DNA from: Martelella mediterranea | GTDB lineage: Bacteria > Pseudomonadota > Alphaproteobacteria > Rhizobiales > Rhizobiaceae | Assembly (NCBI RefSeq): GCF_021021415.1 | Contig: NZ_JAINWJ010000005.1 | Location: 1 to 64,000 of the forward strand | Direction of reading: 5' to 3' | Length of the DNA: 64,000 nucleotides | Shown: positions 39,809 through 49,663 of the stretch, piece by piece | Layout: each line of letters begins with the position of its first letter | Position numbering within the stretch: the first letter of the stretch is position 1 | Notes under the pieces: generated by a model | The model's database searches: none | The model's input: the letters and a program-made list of their open reading frames with translations, nothing else | Told to the model about the DNA's origin: nothing | Translations under genes and position numbers: made by a program

Positions 39809-40435
39809 ATGCCCGTATTTCCCGCAGATCATGCGCTTCGAAGGGTCGGTGCGCTAAGCCTCGCCTGCCTGCTGTTTTCAGCCGCCCTGCCCGCTCTCGC
39901 CCAGGAGGCCGCGGATGACGGCGCCGGGGAAACATCTGAGGAAGCCGCAACGCCCGCCGCCGAACCCGCCCCTCAGCCGGCGCCGCCCGCGCCGCCGGCC
40001 GACAACAGCGTGGTGCGAGAGAATCACGGCGCATGGTCGATGGTCTGCGATCAGCCGCCGGGCTCCAGCGTCGAGCAATGCGCGCTGATGCAGAACGTGA
40101 TCGCCGACGACCGCCCGGAAATCGGCCTTTCGATCGCGGTACTGAAGACCGCCGACCGCGAGGCGAAATTGCTGCGCGTTCTGACCCCGCTCGGCGTTTT
40201 CCTGCCCGAAGGCATGAACCTGTTCGTCGACAACGTCGATATCGGCAAGGCCTATTTCTCGCGCTGCTATCTCGACGGCTGCTATGTCGAGGTCGATATC
40301 GACGACGACCTGATGCGGATATTGCGCGCCGGAACCCAGGCGGTGTTCACCCTCAACTTCTCGGTCGATCAGAACTCGATCGGCATTCCGGTCGACCTCT
40401 CGGGCTTTGCCGAGGGCTATGACGCCCTGCCCTGA
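39809..40435 (+). CDS. IalB-like secreted protein
   Basis: The 208-residue product has a signal peptide (cleavage near ALAQ, about residue 31) and an Ala/Pro/Glu-rich linker. A domain with HGAWSMVCDQPPGSSVEQCALMQ follows, then LPEGMNLFVDNVDIGKAYFSRC. This is the invasion-associated locus B pattern, widespread in Rhizobiales including non-pathogens. The cysteines probably pair in the periplasm. GAGGAG lies nine bases before the ATG. Confidence 0.85.
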   Translation: MPVFPADHALRRVGALSLACLLFSAALPALAQEAADDGAGETSEEAATPAAEPAPQPAPPAPPADNSVVRENHGAWSMVCDQPPGSSVEQCALMQNVIADDRPEIGLSIAVLKTADREAKLLRVLTPLGVFLPEGMNLFVDNVDIGKAYFSRCYLDGCYVEVDIDDDLMRILRAGTQAVFTLNFSVDQNSIGIPVDLSGFAEGYDALP

Positions 40436-40494
40436 TATCGCGGGACGATCGTTCCTATATGGGACGCATGACGAATAAAAAGACGGAAATCACC

Positions 40495-41913
40495 ATGACA
40501 GACCGCGACCTCCTCAGCCATTTCGATGCCGATGAAGCGACGATCCGCGGCATTGTTGAAGACACGCTGCACGGCGCCGATGACGGCGAGCTCTATGTCG
40601 AATATTCACAGAGCGAATCGCTGTCCTTCGATGATGGCAGGCTGAAGGGCGGCGCGTTCAACACCGGCCACGGCTTCGGCCTCAGGGCGGTGGCGGGCGA
40701 GGCCAGCGGCTTTGCCCATGCCGGCGAATTGTCGCTCGGCGCGCTGAAGCGGGCCGCGGCGACCGCCAAGGCCGTGACCCAAGGCTATGACGGCACCTAT
40801 GCCGAACCGCCGCGCGGAACCAATACGCGGCTTTATTCCGAGGACAACCCGATCGGCGCGCCGTCGTTCGAGGAAAAAATCACGATGCTCGGCGAAATCG
40901 ACGCCTATCTCAGAGAACGCGACCCGCGCGTGCGCCAGGTCTCCGCCTCGCTCGCCGCCAGCCATCAGGTCGTCGAAATCCTGCGCGCCGACGGCTATCG
41001 CGTCGGCGATGTGCGGCCGATGACGCGGCTCAACATCTCGGTCGTCGTCGGCGACGGCGACCGTCAGGAAACCGGCTCGTTCGGCATTGGCGGCAGGCAA
41101 AGCTTCGCCGACCTGTTCGCGCGCCAGGACTGGCAGTCGGGCGCCGAGGAAGCGCTGCGCAAGGCCTTCGTCAATCTCGAGGCGATCGACGCGCCCGCCG
41201 GCACGATGGACGTGGTGCTCGGAAACGGCTGGCCGGGCGTGATGATCCACGAGGCCGTCGGCCATGGGCTCGAGGGCGATTTCAACCGCAAGGGGCTTTC
41301 GGCCTTTTCAGGGCTTGTCGGCCAGATGGTCGCCGCCCCCGGCGTCACCATCGTCGATGACGGCACGATCGAAAACCGTCGGGGCTCGATCTCGATCGAT
41401 GACGAGGGAACGCCGTCCGGCTACAATGTGCTGATCGAGAACGGCCGGCTGACCGGCTATATGCAGGACCGCATGAATGCCCGGCTGATGGGCGTGGCGC
41501 CCACCGGCAATGGCCGCCGGCAGTCCTATTCCGACCTGCCGATGCCGCGCATGACCAACACCTATATGCTGGCCGGCGACAAGACCAAGGAAGAGATCAT
41601 CGCCTCGGTCAAGAAGGGCATCTACGCCGTCACCTTTGGCGGCGGCCAGGTCGATATCACCTCCGGCCAGTTCGTGTTCGACTGCACCGAAGCCTATCTG
41701 ATCGAAAACGGAAAGATCGGCGCGCCGATCAAGGGCGCGACGCTGATCGGCAACGGGCCGGACGCGATGAAGCGGGTCTCGATGGTCGGCAACGATCTCG
41801 CGCTCGACAACGGCATCGGCAATTGCGGCAAGGCCGGCCAATGGGTCCCCGTCGGCGTCGGCCAGCCGCATCTCAGACTCGACCAGATCACCGTCGGCGG
41901 CACGCAGGCGTGA
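40495..41913 (+). CDS. tldD: TldD metalloprotease
   Basis: TldD works with TldE (PmbA) as a zinc protease on modified peptides and unfolded proteins. The 472-residue product has the zinc-site HEAVGHGLEGDF, the typical GRLKGGAFNTGHGFGLRAV near the start and GGGQVDITSGQFVFDC near the end. The ATG at 40495 is chosen by homology; ATGs at 40459 and 40468 are open. No tldE gene lies in the window. A small gene overlaps its stop. Confidence 0.93.
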   Translation: MTDRDLLSHFDADEATIRGIVEDTLHGADDGELYVEYSQSESLSFDDGRLKGGAFNTGHGFGLRAVAGEASGFAHAGELSLGALKRAAATAKAVTQGYDGTYAEPPRGTNTRLYSEDNPIGAPSFEEKITMLGEIDAYLRERDPRVRQVSASLAASHQVVEILRADGYRVGDVRPMTRLNISVVVGDGDRQETGSFGIGGRQSFADLFARQDWQSGAEEALRKAFVNLEAIDAPAGTMDVVLGNGWPGVMIHEAVGHGLEGDFNRKGLSAFSGLVGQMVAAPGVTIVDDGTIENRRGSISIDDEGTPSGYNVLIENGRLTGYMQDRMNARLMGVAPTGNGRRQSYSDLPMPRMTNTYMLAGDKTKEEIIASVKKGIYAVTFGGGQVDITSGQFVFDCTEAYLIENGKIGAPIKGATLIGNGPDAMKRVSMVGNDLALDNGIGNCGKAGQWVPVGVGQPHLRLDQITVGGTQA

Positions 41914-42212
41914 CCATCGAATACGAATTCCGGCGGCGAATAGACGACGTGATCTACCGTTTCGCGCCTGACGGACTTGTAAACGGCTTCCCCGCCTGGA
42001 AACGCGTCGACCTCGATATCCGGCTCATCCGGCACGCCGACAAGGGCTGGTGCACGGTCGACAGTGCAGGCACGATCAACGGCCGCCCGTGGAATGTGGA
42101 ACCTGAGGAACAGGGCGCGGCCCCTTTCGAAGGCGAGTGGGTCAGCAAGAAGAACGACAAATCCTACGTATACGATCTCGTGAAACTGACAGACAGAAGC
42201 GCTGCCTTTTGA
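41910..42212 (+). CDS. small protein of unknown function coupled to tldD
   Basis: The 100-residue product starts at a GTG that overlaps the tldD TGA (GTGA), so it is translationally coupled. It begins with TIEYEFRRRIDDVIYRF and carries many aromatic and charged residues (RPWNVEPEEQ, EGEWVSKKNDKSYVYDLVKL). There is no signal or membrane segment. I do not recognise the family. A role with TldD is suggested only by the overlap. Confidence 0.65.
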   Translation: MTIEYEFRRRIDDVIYRFAPDGLVNGFPAWKRVDLDIRLIRHADKGWCTVDSAGTINGRPWNVEPEEQGAAPFEGEWVSKKNDKSYVYDLVKLTDRSAAF

Positions 42213-42251
42213 AGGCACGGCTTAGCGGATTGTTTACGCCTTTCGGGCTCA

Positions 42252-42782
42252 ATGGGCCCCATGTATTGCGTAACCCCTTCTTCCGCCGCCATGGCCTCTT
42301 CCGCACCCGACATCCGTCCCTATCGGGCGGAGGACAACGCCACGCTTGTCGACATCTGGCATCGGGCCTCGTCCGTCGCCCATGATTTTCTGCCGGCCGA
42401 ATTGCTCGTCGCGCAGAAGAAGCTCGTTTCTGAAAAATACCTGCCGGAAACCGAGACCTGGGTTGCGGTCGACGGCGAAACGCCCGTCGGCTTCATCGGC
42501 CTTATCGACAGCTTCATCGGCGGCCTGTTCGTCTCGCCCGATTGCCAGGGCGGCGGCATCGGCTCCACGCTGCTCGACCACGCCTTCCGCCTCAAGGGCC
42601 ACCTGCTGCTGGAAGTCTACGCCGCCAACACCCGCGCGCTTTCCTTCTACCGCCGCCACGGCTTCTGCGGCATCAAGCGGCGGCAAACCGACGATAACGG
42701 CCTGCCTTTCCCGCTGATCATGATGCAAAAGCCGGTTCCGACGACGTGGCAGCGATCCGAGATCGGGGCCGCCCGCAACTGA
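42252..42782 (+). CDS. GNAT acetyltransferase
   Basis: The product (up to 176 residues) has the GNAT elements ETWVAVDGETPVGFIGLID, GLFVSPDCQGGGIGSTLLDHAF (acetyl-CoA loop) and ANTRALSFYRRHGF. It resembles YjaB-type acetyltransferases of unknown substrate. The start is uncertain: 42252, 42261 and 42291 are all ATG in frame, and none has a good ribosome binding site. The domain itself begins near residue 20. Confidence 0.8.
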   Translation: MGPMYCVTPSSAAMASSAPDIRPYRAEDNATLVDIWHRASSVAHDFLPAELLVAQKKLVSEKYLPETETWVAVDGETPVGFIGLIDSFIGGLFVSPDCQGGGIGSTLLDHAFRLKGHLLLEVYAANTRALSFYRRHGFCGIKRRQTDDNGLPFPLIMMQKPVPTTWQRSEIGAARN

Positions 42783-42802
42783 CGAGCGCCAAGTGTTCTC
42801 CG

Positions 42803-43273
42803 TCAGCCCTGTTCCTTCACAAACGCCGTCAGCACATCGACGATCAGCCCGTGATCGTCCTTGCTCGCAAGGCCGGATACCGTGATCGCGGCGACGACTC
42901 CGACATGGCGGATGCGGACGGGAAAGCTGCCGCCGTGGTCGGCGTAGTCGGTGAGGTTCAGGCCGAGTTCGGGGCCGATGGTGCGGCCCTTGCGGCGATG
43001 TTCCAGCTCGATCGCGTAGGACGAGCGGTGAAAGTGGAACACGACGTTCGATTTGCGTCGCGCCCACATGTCGTTGTCGGGGGCCGAGCCCGGGAGGGCC
43101 GCATGAAACAGCGTCCGGCTTGGCGTGCGGATATCGATCACCACCGGCGCGTCGAGCGCCAGCGCACGGTCCACCAGCCGCTGGCCGAGATCCCAGGCAT
43201 CGGTCTCGTCGAAACGGGCGAGAACCAGCTTCTTCTCCTGGCCGGCGACCTGATCTTCAAGTTCGTTTGCCAT
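42803..43273 (-). CDS. heme-binding-type protein of the UPF0303 / HbpS-GlcG group
   Basis: The 156-residue product has a GlcG/HbpS-like core: LGQRLVDRALALDAPVVIDI, DNDMWARRKSNVVFHFHRSS and YADHGGSFPVRI, ending with SGLASKDDHGLIVDVL. Proteins of this type are annotated as heme-degrading-domain or UPF0303 proteins; no activity can be read from sequence. GGGAG lies six bases before the chosen ATG. It is 20 bp downstream of pdxH on the same strand. Confidence 0.75.
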   Translation of the reverse strand: MANELEDQVAGQEKKLVLARFDETDAWDLGQRLVDRALALDAPVVIDIRTPSRTLFHAALPGSAPDNDMWARRKSNVVFHFHRSSYAIELEHRRKGRTIGPELGLNLTDYADHGGSFPVRIRHVGVVAAITVSGLASKDDHGLIVDVLTAFVKEQG

Positions 43274-43293
43274 CGATAACTCCCGGGCTTTTC

Positions 43294-43911
43294 TCACGGA
43301 TACATGCGGACCTTGTGCCAGCCGCCCTCGGCGGCATTGCGGCGGAACTCGATGCGGTCGTGCAGGCGGAACTTGCCGTCATGCCAGAACTCGATCGAGA
43401 CCGGCTTCAGCCGGAAGCCCGACCAGTGCGCCGGGCGCGGTATTTCGCTGACGCCGTATTTCGCCGTGGTCTTGGCAACCGCCCTTTCGAGCGCGAACCG
43501 GCTTTCCAGCGTTCGCGACTGTTTCGAGGCCCAGGCGCCGATACGGCTGCCGCGCGGGCGCGACTGGAAATAGGAATCGGCTTCTGCGTCGGTCACCACT
43601 TCCACGGGGCCGCGCAGCCGGATCTGACGGCGCAGCGATTTCCAGTGAAAACACATCGCCGCCTTCGGTTGGCCGAGAAGCTCCCTGCCCTTCTGGCTTT
43701 CGAAATTGGTGTAGAACACGAAACCGTTGGCGTCGAATTCCTTCATCAGCACCATGCGCACATTGGGCAGGCCGTCCTCGTCGACGGTCGCGACCGCGAC
43801 GGCGTTCGGATCATTGGGCTCGCTCGCCTGGGCATCCTTGAGCCATTTGGCGAACAGTTCGAAAGGGTCGTTCTCCTCGGTGAAATCAGCCTTGCCGCCG
43901 TCGTCAGCCAT
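43294..43911 (-). CDS. pdxH: pyridoxamine 5'-phosphate oxidase
   Basis: PdxH uses FMN and oxygen to make pyridoxal phosphate. The 205-residue product has the FMN-site [21 protein letters not shown], the stretch [11 protein letters not shown] and the C-terminal family signature [17 protein letters not shown]. The start at 43911 has GGGAG eight bases upstream; a GTG three codons earlier lacks this. It is divergent from fabI. Confidence 0.95.
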   Translation of the reverse strand: MADDGGKADFTEENDPFELFAKWLKDAQASEPNDPNAVAVATVDEDGLPNVRMVLMKEFDANGFVFYTNFESQKGRELLGQPKAAMCFHWKSLRRQIRLRGPVEVVTDAEADSYFQSRPRGSRIGAWASKQSRTLESRFALERAVAKTTAKYGVSEIPRPAHWSGFRLKPVSIEFWHDGKFRLHDRIEFRRNAAEGGWHKVRMYP

Positions 43912-44149
43912 CGTCGTCACTCCCGATCATGTTTCGCCTGCCGCACGGTCGCAATCAAATCGCGGAAAAATCGCGCCGGATGTCCGTTCCGGCAAGCCAG
44001 AGAATGGATATGAGAGAAGACCAAACCGCGGCGCCTTGCAAGCGGCGTTTCGCCGGCGAAAGCGCGATCGACGCGGAAAGGTCAGCTTGAACCGATTAGC
44101 CGCCTATGCCATAGGCAGAAACCAGATGAGTTTCAAGGAGCATCGACAC

Positions 44150-44968
44150 ATGGCGGAAGCAACCGGCCTCATGAAAGGCAAACGCGGCATTATTCTCGGT
44201 GTCGCCAATAACCGTTCGATCGCATGGGGCATTGCCAAAGCATGTCATGACGCCGGAGCCGAGATCGCGCTGACCTGGCAGGGCGACAATCTCAAGAAGC
44301 GCGTCGAGCCGCTCGCAAACGAGCTCAACGCCCTGATGGCCGGCCATTGCGATGTCACGGATCCTGCAAGCATCGACGCGGTTTTCGCCACACTCGAGCA
44401 GGAATGGGGCAAGATCGACTTCGTGGTCCACGCCATTGCGTTCTCCGACAAGGAAGAACTCACAGGCCGCTACATCGACACCTCGCGCGAGAATTTCGCG
44501 AAGTCGATGGATATCTCGGTCTATTCCTTCACCGCCATCGCGCGCCGCGCCGAGAAGATGATGAATGACGGCGGTTCCATGCTCACGCTGACCTATTACG
44601 GCGCCGAGAAAGTGATGCCGCATTATAATGTCATGGGCGTCGCCAAGGCCGCGCTGGAAGCCAGCGTGCGCTACATGGCCGTCGATGTCGGCGGGCGCGG
44701 CATCCGCGTCAACGCCATCTCCGCCGGTCCGATCAAGACGCTGGCCGGCTCGGCGATCGGCGATTTCCGCTACATTCTGAAGTGGAACGAATACAACTCG
44801 CCGCTGAAGCGCAATTGCACGATCGACGAGGTCGGCAACACCGCGCTGTTCCTGCTGTCCGATCTCTCCACCTCGGTCACCGGCGAGGTGCTGCATGCCG
44901 ATTCGGGTTATCACGTGGTGGGCATGAAGGCCGTCGACGCGCCGGACATTTCGGTGGTCAAGGACTGA
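44150..44968 (+). CDS. fabI: enoyl-[acyl-carrier-protein] reductase (NADH), FabI
   Basis: FabI catalyses the last reduction of the fatty-acid elongation cycle and is the triclosan target. The 272-residue SDR-fold product has the cofactor site GVANNRSIAWGIA, the catalytic Tyr-x6-Lys in HYNVMGVAKAALEASVRYMA and the substrate loop RVNAISAGPIKTLAGSAI. AAGGAG lies nine bases upstream of the ATG. A clear terminator follows. Confidence 0.95.
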   Translation: MAEATGLMKGKRGIILGVANNRSIAWGIAKACHDAGAEIALTWQGDNLKKRVEPLANELNALMAGHCDVTDPASIDAVFATLEQEWGKIDFVVHAIAFSDKEELTGRYIDTSRENFAKSMDISVYSFTAIARRAEKMMNDGGSMLTLTYYGAEKVMPHYNVMGVAKAALEASVRYMAVDVGGRGIRVNAISAGPIKTLAGSAIGDFRYILKWNEYNSPLKRNCTIDEVGNTALFLLSDLSTSVTGEVLHADSGYHVVGMKAVDAPDISVVKD

Positions 44969-44987
44969 GCGGCACCTGGCCAGAGAG

Positions 44988-45012
44988 GGCGCGAACCATC
45001 CCGCGCCTTTTT
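44988..45012 (+). terminator. intrinsic terminator of fabI
   Basis: The stem GGCGCG/CGCGCC (44988-44993 with 45002-45007) has an 8-nt loop and is followed by TTTTTC. It lies 20 bp after the fabI stop. Confidence 0.75.
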
Positions 45013-45143
45013 CTTTCAAAGGCTTGAGAACCATTCCCCGCTCGCCGAAAAGTGTGCAAAACCCCCTCCTCCTTTTGAACTTTCGCATCCGCCTGTAATG
45101 AAAGTTGATCGGACGACGCGCCAGCAACCACGGGACGCCGAAA

Positions 45144-45737
45144 TTGCAGATTTATGTCATCCGCCACGGCCAGACGGACTGGAACGCCGAGTACCGGCTC
45201 CAGGGCCAGCAGGACATACCGCTCAACGATACGGGCCGCAGCCAGGCCAATGGCAATGGCAGCGAACTCGCCGAAATTCTCGGCGCCGACGCCCATCTCT
45301 ACGATTTCGTCGCGAGCCCGCTTTCGAGAACCCGCGAGACGATGGAGCGCGTGCGCGCCGCTATGGGGCTGACGCCGGAGCTCTACCGCACCGACGACCG
45401 GCTGAAGGAACTTTCCTTCGGCGACTGGGAAGGCCGCACGCTCAAGGAGCTCTCGACGGTCAGCCCGGCGCTTCTCGAGGAGCGCGAAAAGGACAAATGG
45501 TCCTTCGTGCCGCCCGGCGACGATGCCGAGAGCTATGAAATCCTGTCCTGGCGGGTGGGCGCATGGCTGAAGGACGTGGTGGGGCCGACGGTCTGCGTCG
45601 CCCATGGCGGCGTCATCCGCTCGCTGTTCAGGATCGTCGGCGGCGCCAGCACGGCAGAGGCCGCCGAACTCGCGATCCCGCAGGACAATATCCTGAGCCT
45701 CGACCCGGAGACCGGCGTGATCGGCTGGATTGTGTAG
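45144..45737 (+). CDS. histidine phosphatase (phosphoglycerate mutase family)
   Basis: The 197-residue product has YVIRHGQTDWNAEYRLQGQQDIPLN (nucleophile His), ASPLSRTRETM, the acid/base region LKELSFGDWEGRTLKEL and VCVAHGGVIRS (second His). This is the GpmB/CobC-like branch; the substrate cannot be told. The start is set at TTG 45144 (MQIYVIRHGQ), as homologues begin there; a TTG about 13 codons upstream is also open. No good ATG is available. Confidence 0.82.
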   Translation: MQIYVIRHGQTDWNAEYRLQGQQDIPLNDTGRSQANGNGSELAEILGADAHLYDFVASPLSRTRETMERVRAAMGLTPELYRTDDRLKELSFGDWEGRTLKELSTVSPALLEEREKDKWSFVPPGDDAESYEILSWRVGAWLKDVVGPTVCVAHGGVIRSLFRIVGGASTAEAAELAIPQDNILSLDPETGVIGWIV

Positions 45738-45812
45738 CGTCGAGCCTTTTCCTCCTCGACCAATTGCTATAGAGCCGAGCCGTGAGAAATGGCCGGTCGC
45801 AGGAGGTTTTTG

Positions 45813-46910
45813 ATGTCGCACAACACATTCGGACACATGTTCCGCGTCACCACCTGGGGCGAGAGCCACGGGCCGGCGCTTGGCTGCGTCGTCGATGGCT
45901 GCCCGCCCGGCATCGCGTTCACGCTTTCCGACATCCAGACCTATCTCGACCGCCGCAAGCCGGGCCAGTCGCGCTTCGTCACCCAGCGCCGCGAGGCCGA
46001 TGAGGTGAAGGTGCTCTCCGGCGTGCTGCCGCAGGAGGATGGCGTCACCTTCATCACCACCGGCACGCCGATCTCGCTGATGATCGAGAACACCGACCAG
46101 CGCTCGAAGGATTACGGCGAGATCGCAAGACAATACCGCCCGGGTCACGCCGACTACACCTATGACGTCAAATATGGTCTGCGCGACTATCGCGGCGGCG
46201 GGCGTTCGTCGGCGCGCGAGACCGCGGCCCGCGTCGCCGCCGGCGCGATCGCCCGCAAGGTGCTGCCCGATGTGACCTATCGCGGCGCGCTGGTGCAGAT
46301 CGGCAAGCACAGGATCAACCGCGACAACTGGGACTGGAGCGAGATCGCCAACAACGATTTCTTCTGCCCGGACCCCGAAATTGTGCCGGTCTGGGAAGGC
46401 TATCTCGATGAAGTCCGCAAGGCCGGCTCCTCTGTCGGCGCTGTGGTGGAAGTGGTCGCCGAAGGCGTGCCGGCGGGCCTCGGCGCGCCGATCTACGCCA
46501 AGCTCGACCAGGAGATCGCCGCCGGCCTGATGTCGATCAACGCGGTCAAGGGCGTCGAGATCGGCGAAGGCTTCAATGCCGCTGAACTCACCGGTGAGGA
46601 AAATGCCGACGAGATGCGGATCGGCAATGACGGCCGCCCGCGGTTTCTCTCCAACCACGCCGGCGGCATTCTCGGCGGGATTTCGACCGGGGAGCCGATC
46701 GTCGCCCGCTTCGCCGTGAAGCCGACCTCCTCGATCCTGACCACCCGCCAGACGATCGACAAGGACGGCAAGGAAGTCGACCTGCGCACCAAGGGCCGCC
46801 ACGACCCCTGCGTCGGCATTCGCGCGGTGCCGATCGGCGAGGCCATGCTTGCATGCACGATCGCCGATCACTACCTGCGTGATCGCGGCCAGACCGGCCG
46901 GCTCGACTGA
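45813..46910 (+). CDS. aroC: chorismate synthase
   Basis: AroC makes chorismate from EPSP with reduced FMN. The 365-residue product has the three family signatures: [33 protein letters not shown] with [21 protein letters not shown], and [18 protein letters not shown], and ends [19 protein letters not shown] lies seven bases upstream of ATG 45813. Confidence 0.97.
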   Translation: MSHNTFGHMFRVTTWGESHGPALGCVVDGCPPGIAFTLSDIQTYLDRRKPGQSRFVTQRREADEVKVLSGVLPQEDGVTFITTGTPISLMIENTDQRSKDYGEIARQYRPGHADYTYDVKYGLRDYRGGGRSSARETAARVAAGAIARKVLPDVTYRGALVQIGKHRINRDNWDWSEIANNDFFCPDPEIVPVWEGYLDEVRKAGSSVGAVVEVVAEGVPAGLGAPIYAKLDQEIAAGLMSINAVKGVEIGEGFNAAELTGEENADEMRIGNDGRPRFLSNHAGGILGGISTGEPIVARFAVKPTSSILTTRQTIDKDGKEVDLRTKGRHDPCVGIRAVPIGEAMLACTIADHYLRDRGQTGRLD

Positions 46911-46971
46911 CCGATGGCGATTGCCTTTGGCGCGCCATTCTGAAACAGTCGGACGCTTCACGGAGACGATC

Positions 46972-47397
46972 ATGGCCGACCAAGCCAATCATCATCGCTA
47001 CGGCGAAAAAAGCGACCGCCAGCGGATGCCCGCGATCATCAACGGGCTGAAATGCCGCTGCCCGGCCTGTGGCGAGGGCAGACTGTTTTCCCGCTACCTG
47101 AAGACCGTCGATGCCTGCGCGGCCTGCGGCACCGAAATCCATCACCATCGCGCCGATGACCTGCCGGCCTATCTCGTCATCCTGATCCTCGGCCACTTCA
47201 TGGTCGGCGGCTACATGACCGGCGCGGAGCTTCTGGATGTGCCGGACTGGGTCCATCTCGCCATCTGGGTGCCGCTGACGGCGATCGCCGCCTTCGCCAT
47301 CATCCAGCCCATCAAGGGCGCCGTTGTCGGCCTGCAATGGGCGCTGAGGATGCACGGATTTGACGGCAAGGGCGAGGACCAGCCGGCCGAATACTGA
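46972..47397 (+). CDS. DUF983 zinc-ribbon membrane protein, second copy
   Basis: The 141-residue product has CRCPACGEGRLFSRYLK and CAACGTEIHHH, a four-Cys zinc ribbon with three extra histidines. Two helices follow (LVILILGHFMVGGYMTGAEL and WVHLAIWVPLTAIAAFAII). It is a paralogue of the protein at 33326-33712. GGAG lies upstream of the ATG. It follows aroC by 61 bp but does not sit with oxidase genes. Confidence 0.85.
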   Translation: MADQANHHRYGEKSDRQRMPAIINGLKCRCPACGEGRLFSRYLKTVDACAACGTEIHHHRADDLPAYLVILILGHFMVGGYMTGAELLDVPDWVHLAIWVPLTAIAAFAIIQPIKGAVVGLQWALRMHGFDGKGEDQPAEY

Positions 47398-47433
47398 CGT
47401 CGGCCGTTTTCCGCCGGCATCTTCAGGTCTTTC

Positions 47434-48351
47434 TCAAGCAGCGATGTCCGACGCGCAGACCCTGTTCTTCCCCTCGCTCTTGGCGCGGTACAGCGCTTCG
47501 TCGGCGCGCGCATAGAGTTCGCTCTGCGCTTCGCCCGGTATAACCGATGCCACGCCAGCCGAGCAGGAGTAGAAAAATTCCGGGTGATCCGGGAACGGCC
47601 GCAGCGAACTGATCTGCGCCAGCATGCGGTTGATGATCACGATCGCTTCCGCGCCGGTCGTAGCCGGCAGCACAAGGCCGAACTCCTCGCCGCCCAGACG
47701 TCCGAAACAATCGGTTCTGCGCACCTGCAGCGAGATTTCGCGGGCGAAATCGATCAGCAGCCGATCGCCGGAAAAATGGCCGAAACGATCATTGACCTGT
47801 TTGAAATTGTCGAGATCGAGAATGGCGAAACACCCGGGGCGGCCGTTGGCGGCCACGCCGTCCCGGGCGATCATGTCGTTCAGCCGCTCCATCACAAAGC
47901 GCCGGTTGGCGATCCCCGTCAGGTCGTCGGTCAGCGAGCGCCTGAGCGCGATATCGCGCTCCTGTCGCAACACGCTGTCCTTGACGAGCAGCTTGGTGAT
48001 ATCGCTGGCAATACAGACCATCCAGCCGTCCTCGTCGACGGTTTCGGTCATCCACAGCCAGCTTCCATCGTGGACATCGGTCTCGAAGGCGCGGAACGGC
48101 ACCTTGCCGCGCCGCGACAGCGTGCCCTTCAGCCAGAGATCGAAATCGGCCTCGCCGATAACCGTCCCGCGACGCGCCTCGAAATTGCGCCGCATCATAT
48201 CGCCCCAGTATGGATATTCCTCGTCCGTGAGGAAGAACGCCTCCCGGTACAGCCGGTTGGCATAGACCAGGACATCGTTCTCATCGAAAACCGCGAACAT
48301 GACACCCGCTGTCTCGATGAACCGCAGAATTTTCCTCAGTTTTCGTTCCAT
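47434..48351 (-). CDS. PAS-GGDEF diguanylate cyclase
   Basis: The 305-residue cytoplasmic protein has an N-terminal PAS domain (about residues 10-125) and a C-terminal GGDEF domain (about 135-300). The active signature is GGEEF (220-224), and the inhibitory I-site RRTD (211-214) lies five residues before it, so it should be an active, product-inhibited cyclase making c-di-GMP. The metal site LDLDNFKQVND is intact. No membrane segment is seen; the signal sensed by the PAS domain is unknown. Confidence 0.93.
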   Translation of the reverse strand: MERKLRKILRFIETAGVMFAVFDENDVLVYANRLYREAFFLTDEEYPYWGDMMRRNFEARRGTVIGEADFDLWLKGTLSRRGKVPFRAFETDVHDGSWLWMTETVDEDGWMVCIASDITKLLVKDSVLRQERDIALRRSLTDDLTGIANRRFVMERLNDMIARDGVAANGRPGCFAILDLDNFKQVNDRFGHFSGDRLLIDFAREISLQVRRTDCFGRLGGEEFGLVLPATTGAEAIVIINRMLAQISSLRPFPDHPEFFYSCSAGVASVIPGEAQSELYARADEALYRAKSEGKNRVCASDIAA

Positions 48352-48453
48352 ATCGGCGCGATCGTTGTTTTGGCCCGCACTACTTCGAAACTAATCTCAG
48401 ATATGGGCCGGTTGAGACACAGGACAAGCATCCGCCTTAAGCCAACTCTCAGT

Positions 48454-49131
48454 TTATCTGTGGCCGACGCCCAGCCAGATGACATGCTTCGCGCCGCGGC
48501 GTTTGGCATTGGCGCGGACGATCCGGACCTCCGTGGCAAAGCCGGCCTTCTCCATCCTGGCGGTGAAACGCGGATCCGGACCGGACGACCAGACCGCGAG
48601 AACGCCGCCAGGGCGCAGCGCCCTTCCGGAACGCCCCAGGCCGCCGGCATCATAAAGCCGGTCATTGGAGGCGCGCGTCAGCCCGTCGGGACCGTTGTCG
48701 ACATCGAGCAGTATCGCGTCGAATGCCGATTTCGATTTTTCGATCAGGATTGCGACATCGCCGGTATGAATTTCAACGCGGGGATCATCGAGCGATCCCT
48801 TGAAGACCGCGGCCATCTCTCCGCGCGCCCATTTCACCATCGCCGGCACCAGTTCGGCCACCACGACCCTGGCATCGCCCGGCAGAACGGCAAGGGCGGC
48901 GCGCAGCGTGAACCCCATGCCGAGCCCGCCGATCAGCACCACCGGCGCCTTGCGCCCGGCCAGCTTCGCGCAGGACAGTTCCGCCAACGCCTCCTCGGAC
49001 CCGGAAAGCCGGCTGTTCATCAACTCGTTCGCGCCGAGCATGATCGAGAACTCGTCGCCGCGGCGCTTCAGACGCAGCGTGCCTGCCTCGCCGGGAATGG
49101 CGGCGCTATCAAGTTCTATCCAGGGAATCAT
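48454..49131 (-). CDS. spermidine-synthase-like methyltransferase-fold protein
   Basis: The 225-residue product has a Rossmann fold of the SpeE type: VLIGGLGMGFTLRAAL (nucleotide site), VVVAELVPAMVKWARG and FDAILLDVDNGPDGLTRASN, followed by LRPGGVLAVWSSGPD. It is shorter than true spermidine synthases (about 280-300 residues) and lacks their N-terminal beta domain, so polyamine synthesis is not certain. The start at MIPWIELD is by homology; a longer frame is open upstream. Confidence 0.75.
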   Translation of the reverse strand: MIPWIELDSAAIPGEAGTLRLKRRGDEFSIMLGANELMNSRLSGSEEALAELSCAKLAGRKAPVVLIGGLGMGFTLRAALAVLPGDARVVVAELVPAMVKWARGEMAAVFKGSLDDPRVEIHTGDVAILIEKSKSAFDAILLDVDNGPDGLTRASNDRLYDAGGLGRSGRALRPGGVLAVWSSGPDPRFTARMEKAGFATEVRIVRANAKRRGAKHVIWLGVGHR

Positions 49132-49429
49132 GGCTGCGGTCGCATGGTTGTTTGCGGGTAAAGTCTGTCTGTCCCTTCTAACTCGCCCAAAATCGCCTCC
49201 ACTGCAACGCAACCGACGAAGAAATGCGACAAGTTCGGCTTTTGGAACGGGGCCGTATTGACTTTTACGCCAGGATTCGTAGTGTCCCGCCAGATTTTGC
49301 CGTGGCCACTGGTCCGGCGAGCATGCGAGGCGTCCGATGCGGGCGCTTCTTGATTTTCAAATTAAAGTCCGGGCGTACCGGTTCCGTTTTCCATCAGGGA
49401 GAGCGGATTGCTCTTGAAGGCGGAATAAA

Positions 49430-49597
49430 ATGGCAAAGGCAACAACGATCAAGATCAAGCTGCTGTCGACGGCAGACACCGGCTTTTTCTACGTCACCAA
49501 GAAGAACAGCCGCACGATGACGGAAAAGATGGTCAAGACCAAATACGATCCGATCGCGCGCAAGCACGTCGAATTCAAGGAAGCCAAGATCAAGTAA
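49430..49597 (+). CDS. rpmG: 50S ribosomal protein L33
   Basis: This 55-residue protein begins [20 protein letters not shown] and ends [11 protein letters not shown], the normal length and pattern of the zinc-less (C-minus) L33. The ATG at 49430 follows GAAGGCGGAATAAA. It stands alone with its own terminator. Confidence 0.97.
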   Translation: MAKATTIKIKLLSTADTGFFYVTKKNSRTMTEKMVKTKYDPIARKHVEFKEAKIK

Positions 49598-49624
49598 TCG
49601 CGGCTTTCCATCGGCATTTTTTTC

Positions 49625-49653
49625 AACGCGTGGGCTCTCGCCCGCGCGTTTTT
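49625..49653 (+). terminator. intrinsic terminator of rpmG
   Basis: The stem AACGCGTGGGC/GCCCGCGCGTT (one G-U pair) at 49625-49635 and 49640-49650 has a TCTC loop and is followed by T's. It lies 28 bp after the rpmG stop. In reverse it may also help the convergent MFS gene. Confidence 0.85.
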
Positions 49654-49663
49654 CGTTTTGGGG

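Noticed and set aside
41823-42212. longer start for the small gene after tldD
   Set aside because: The upstream extension is the tldD C-terminus in another frame; the GTG overlapping the tldD stop is the sensible start.
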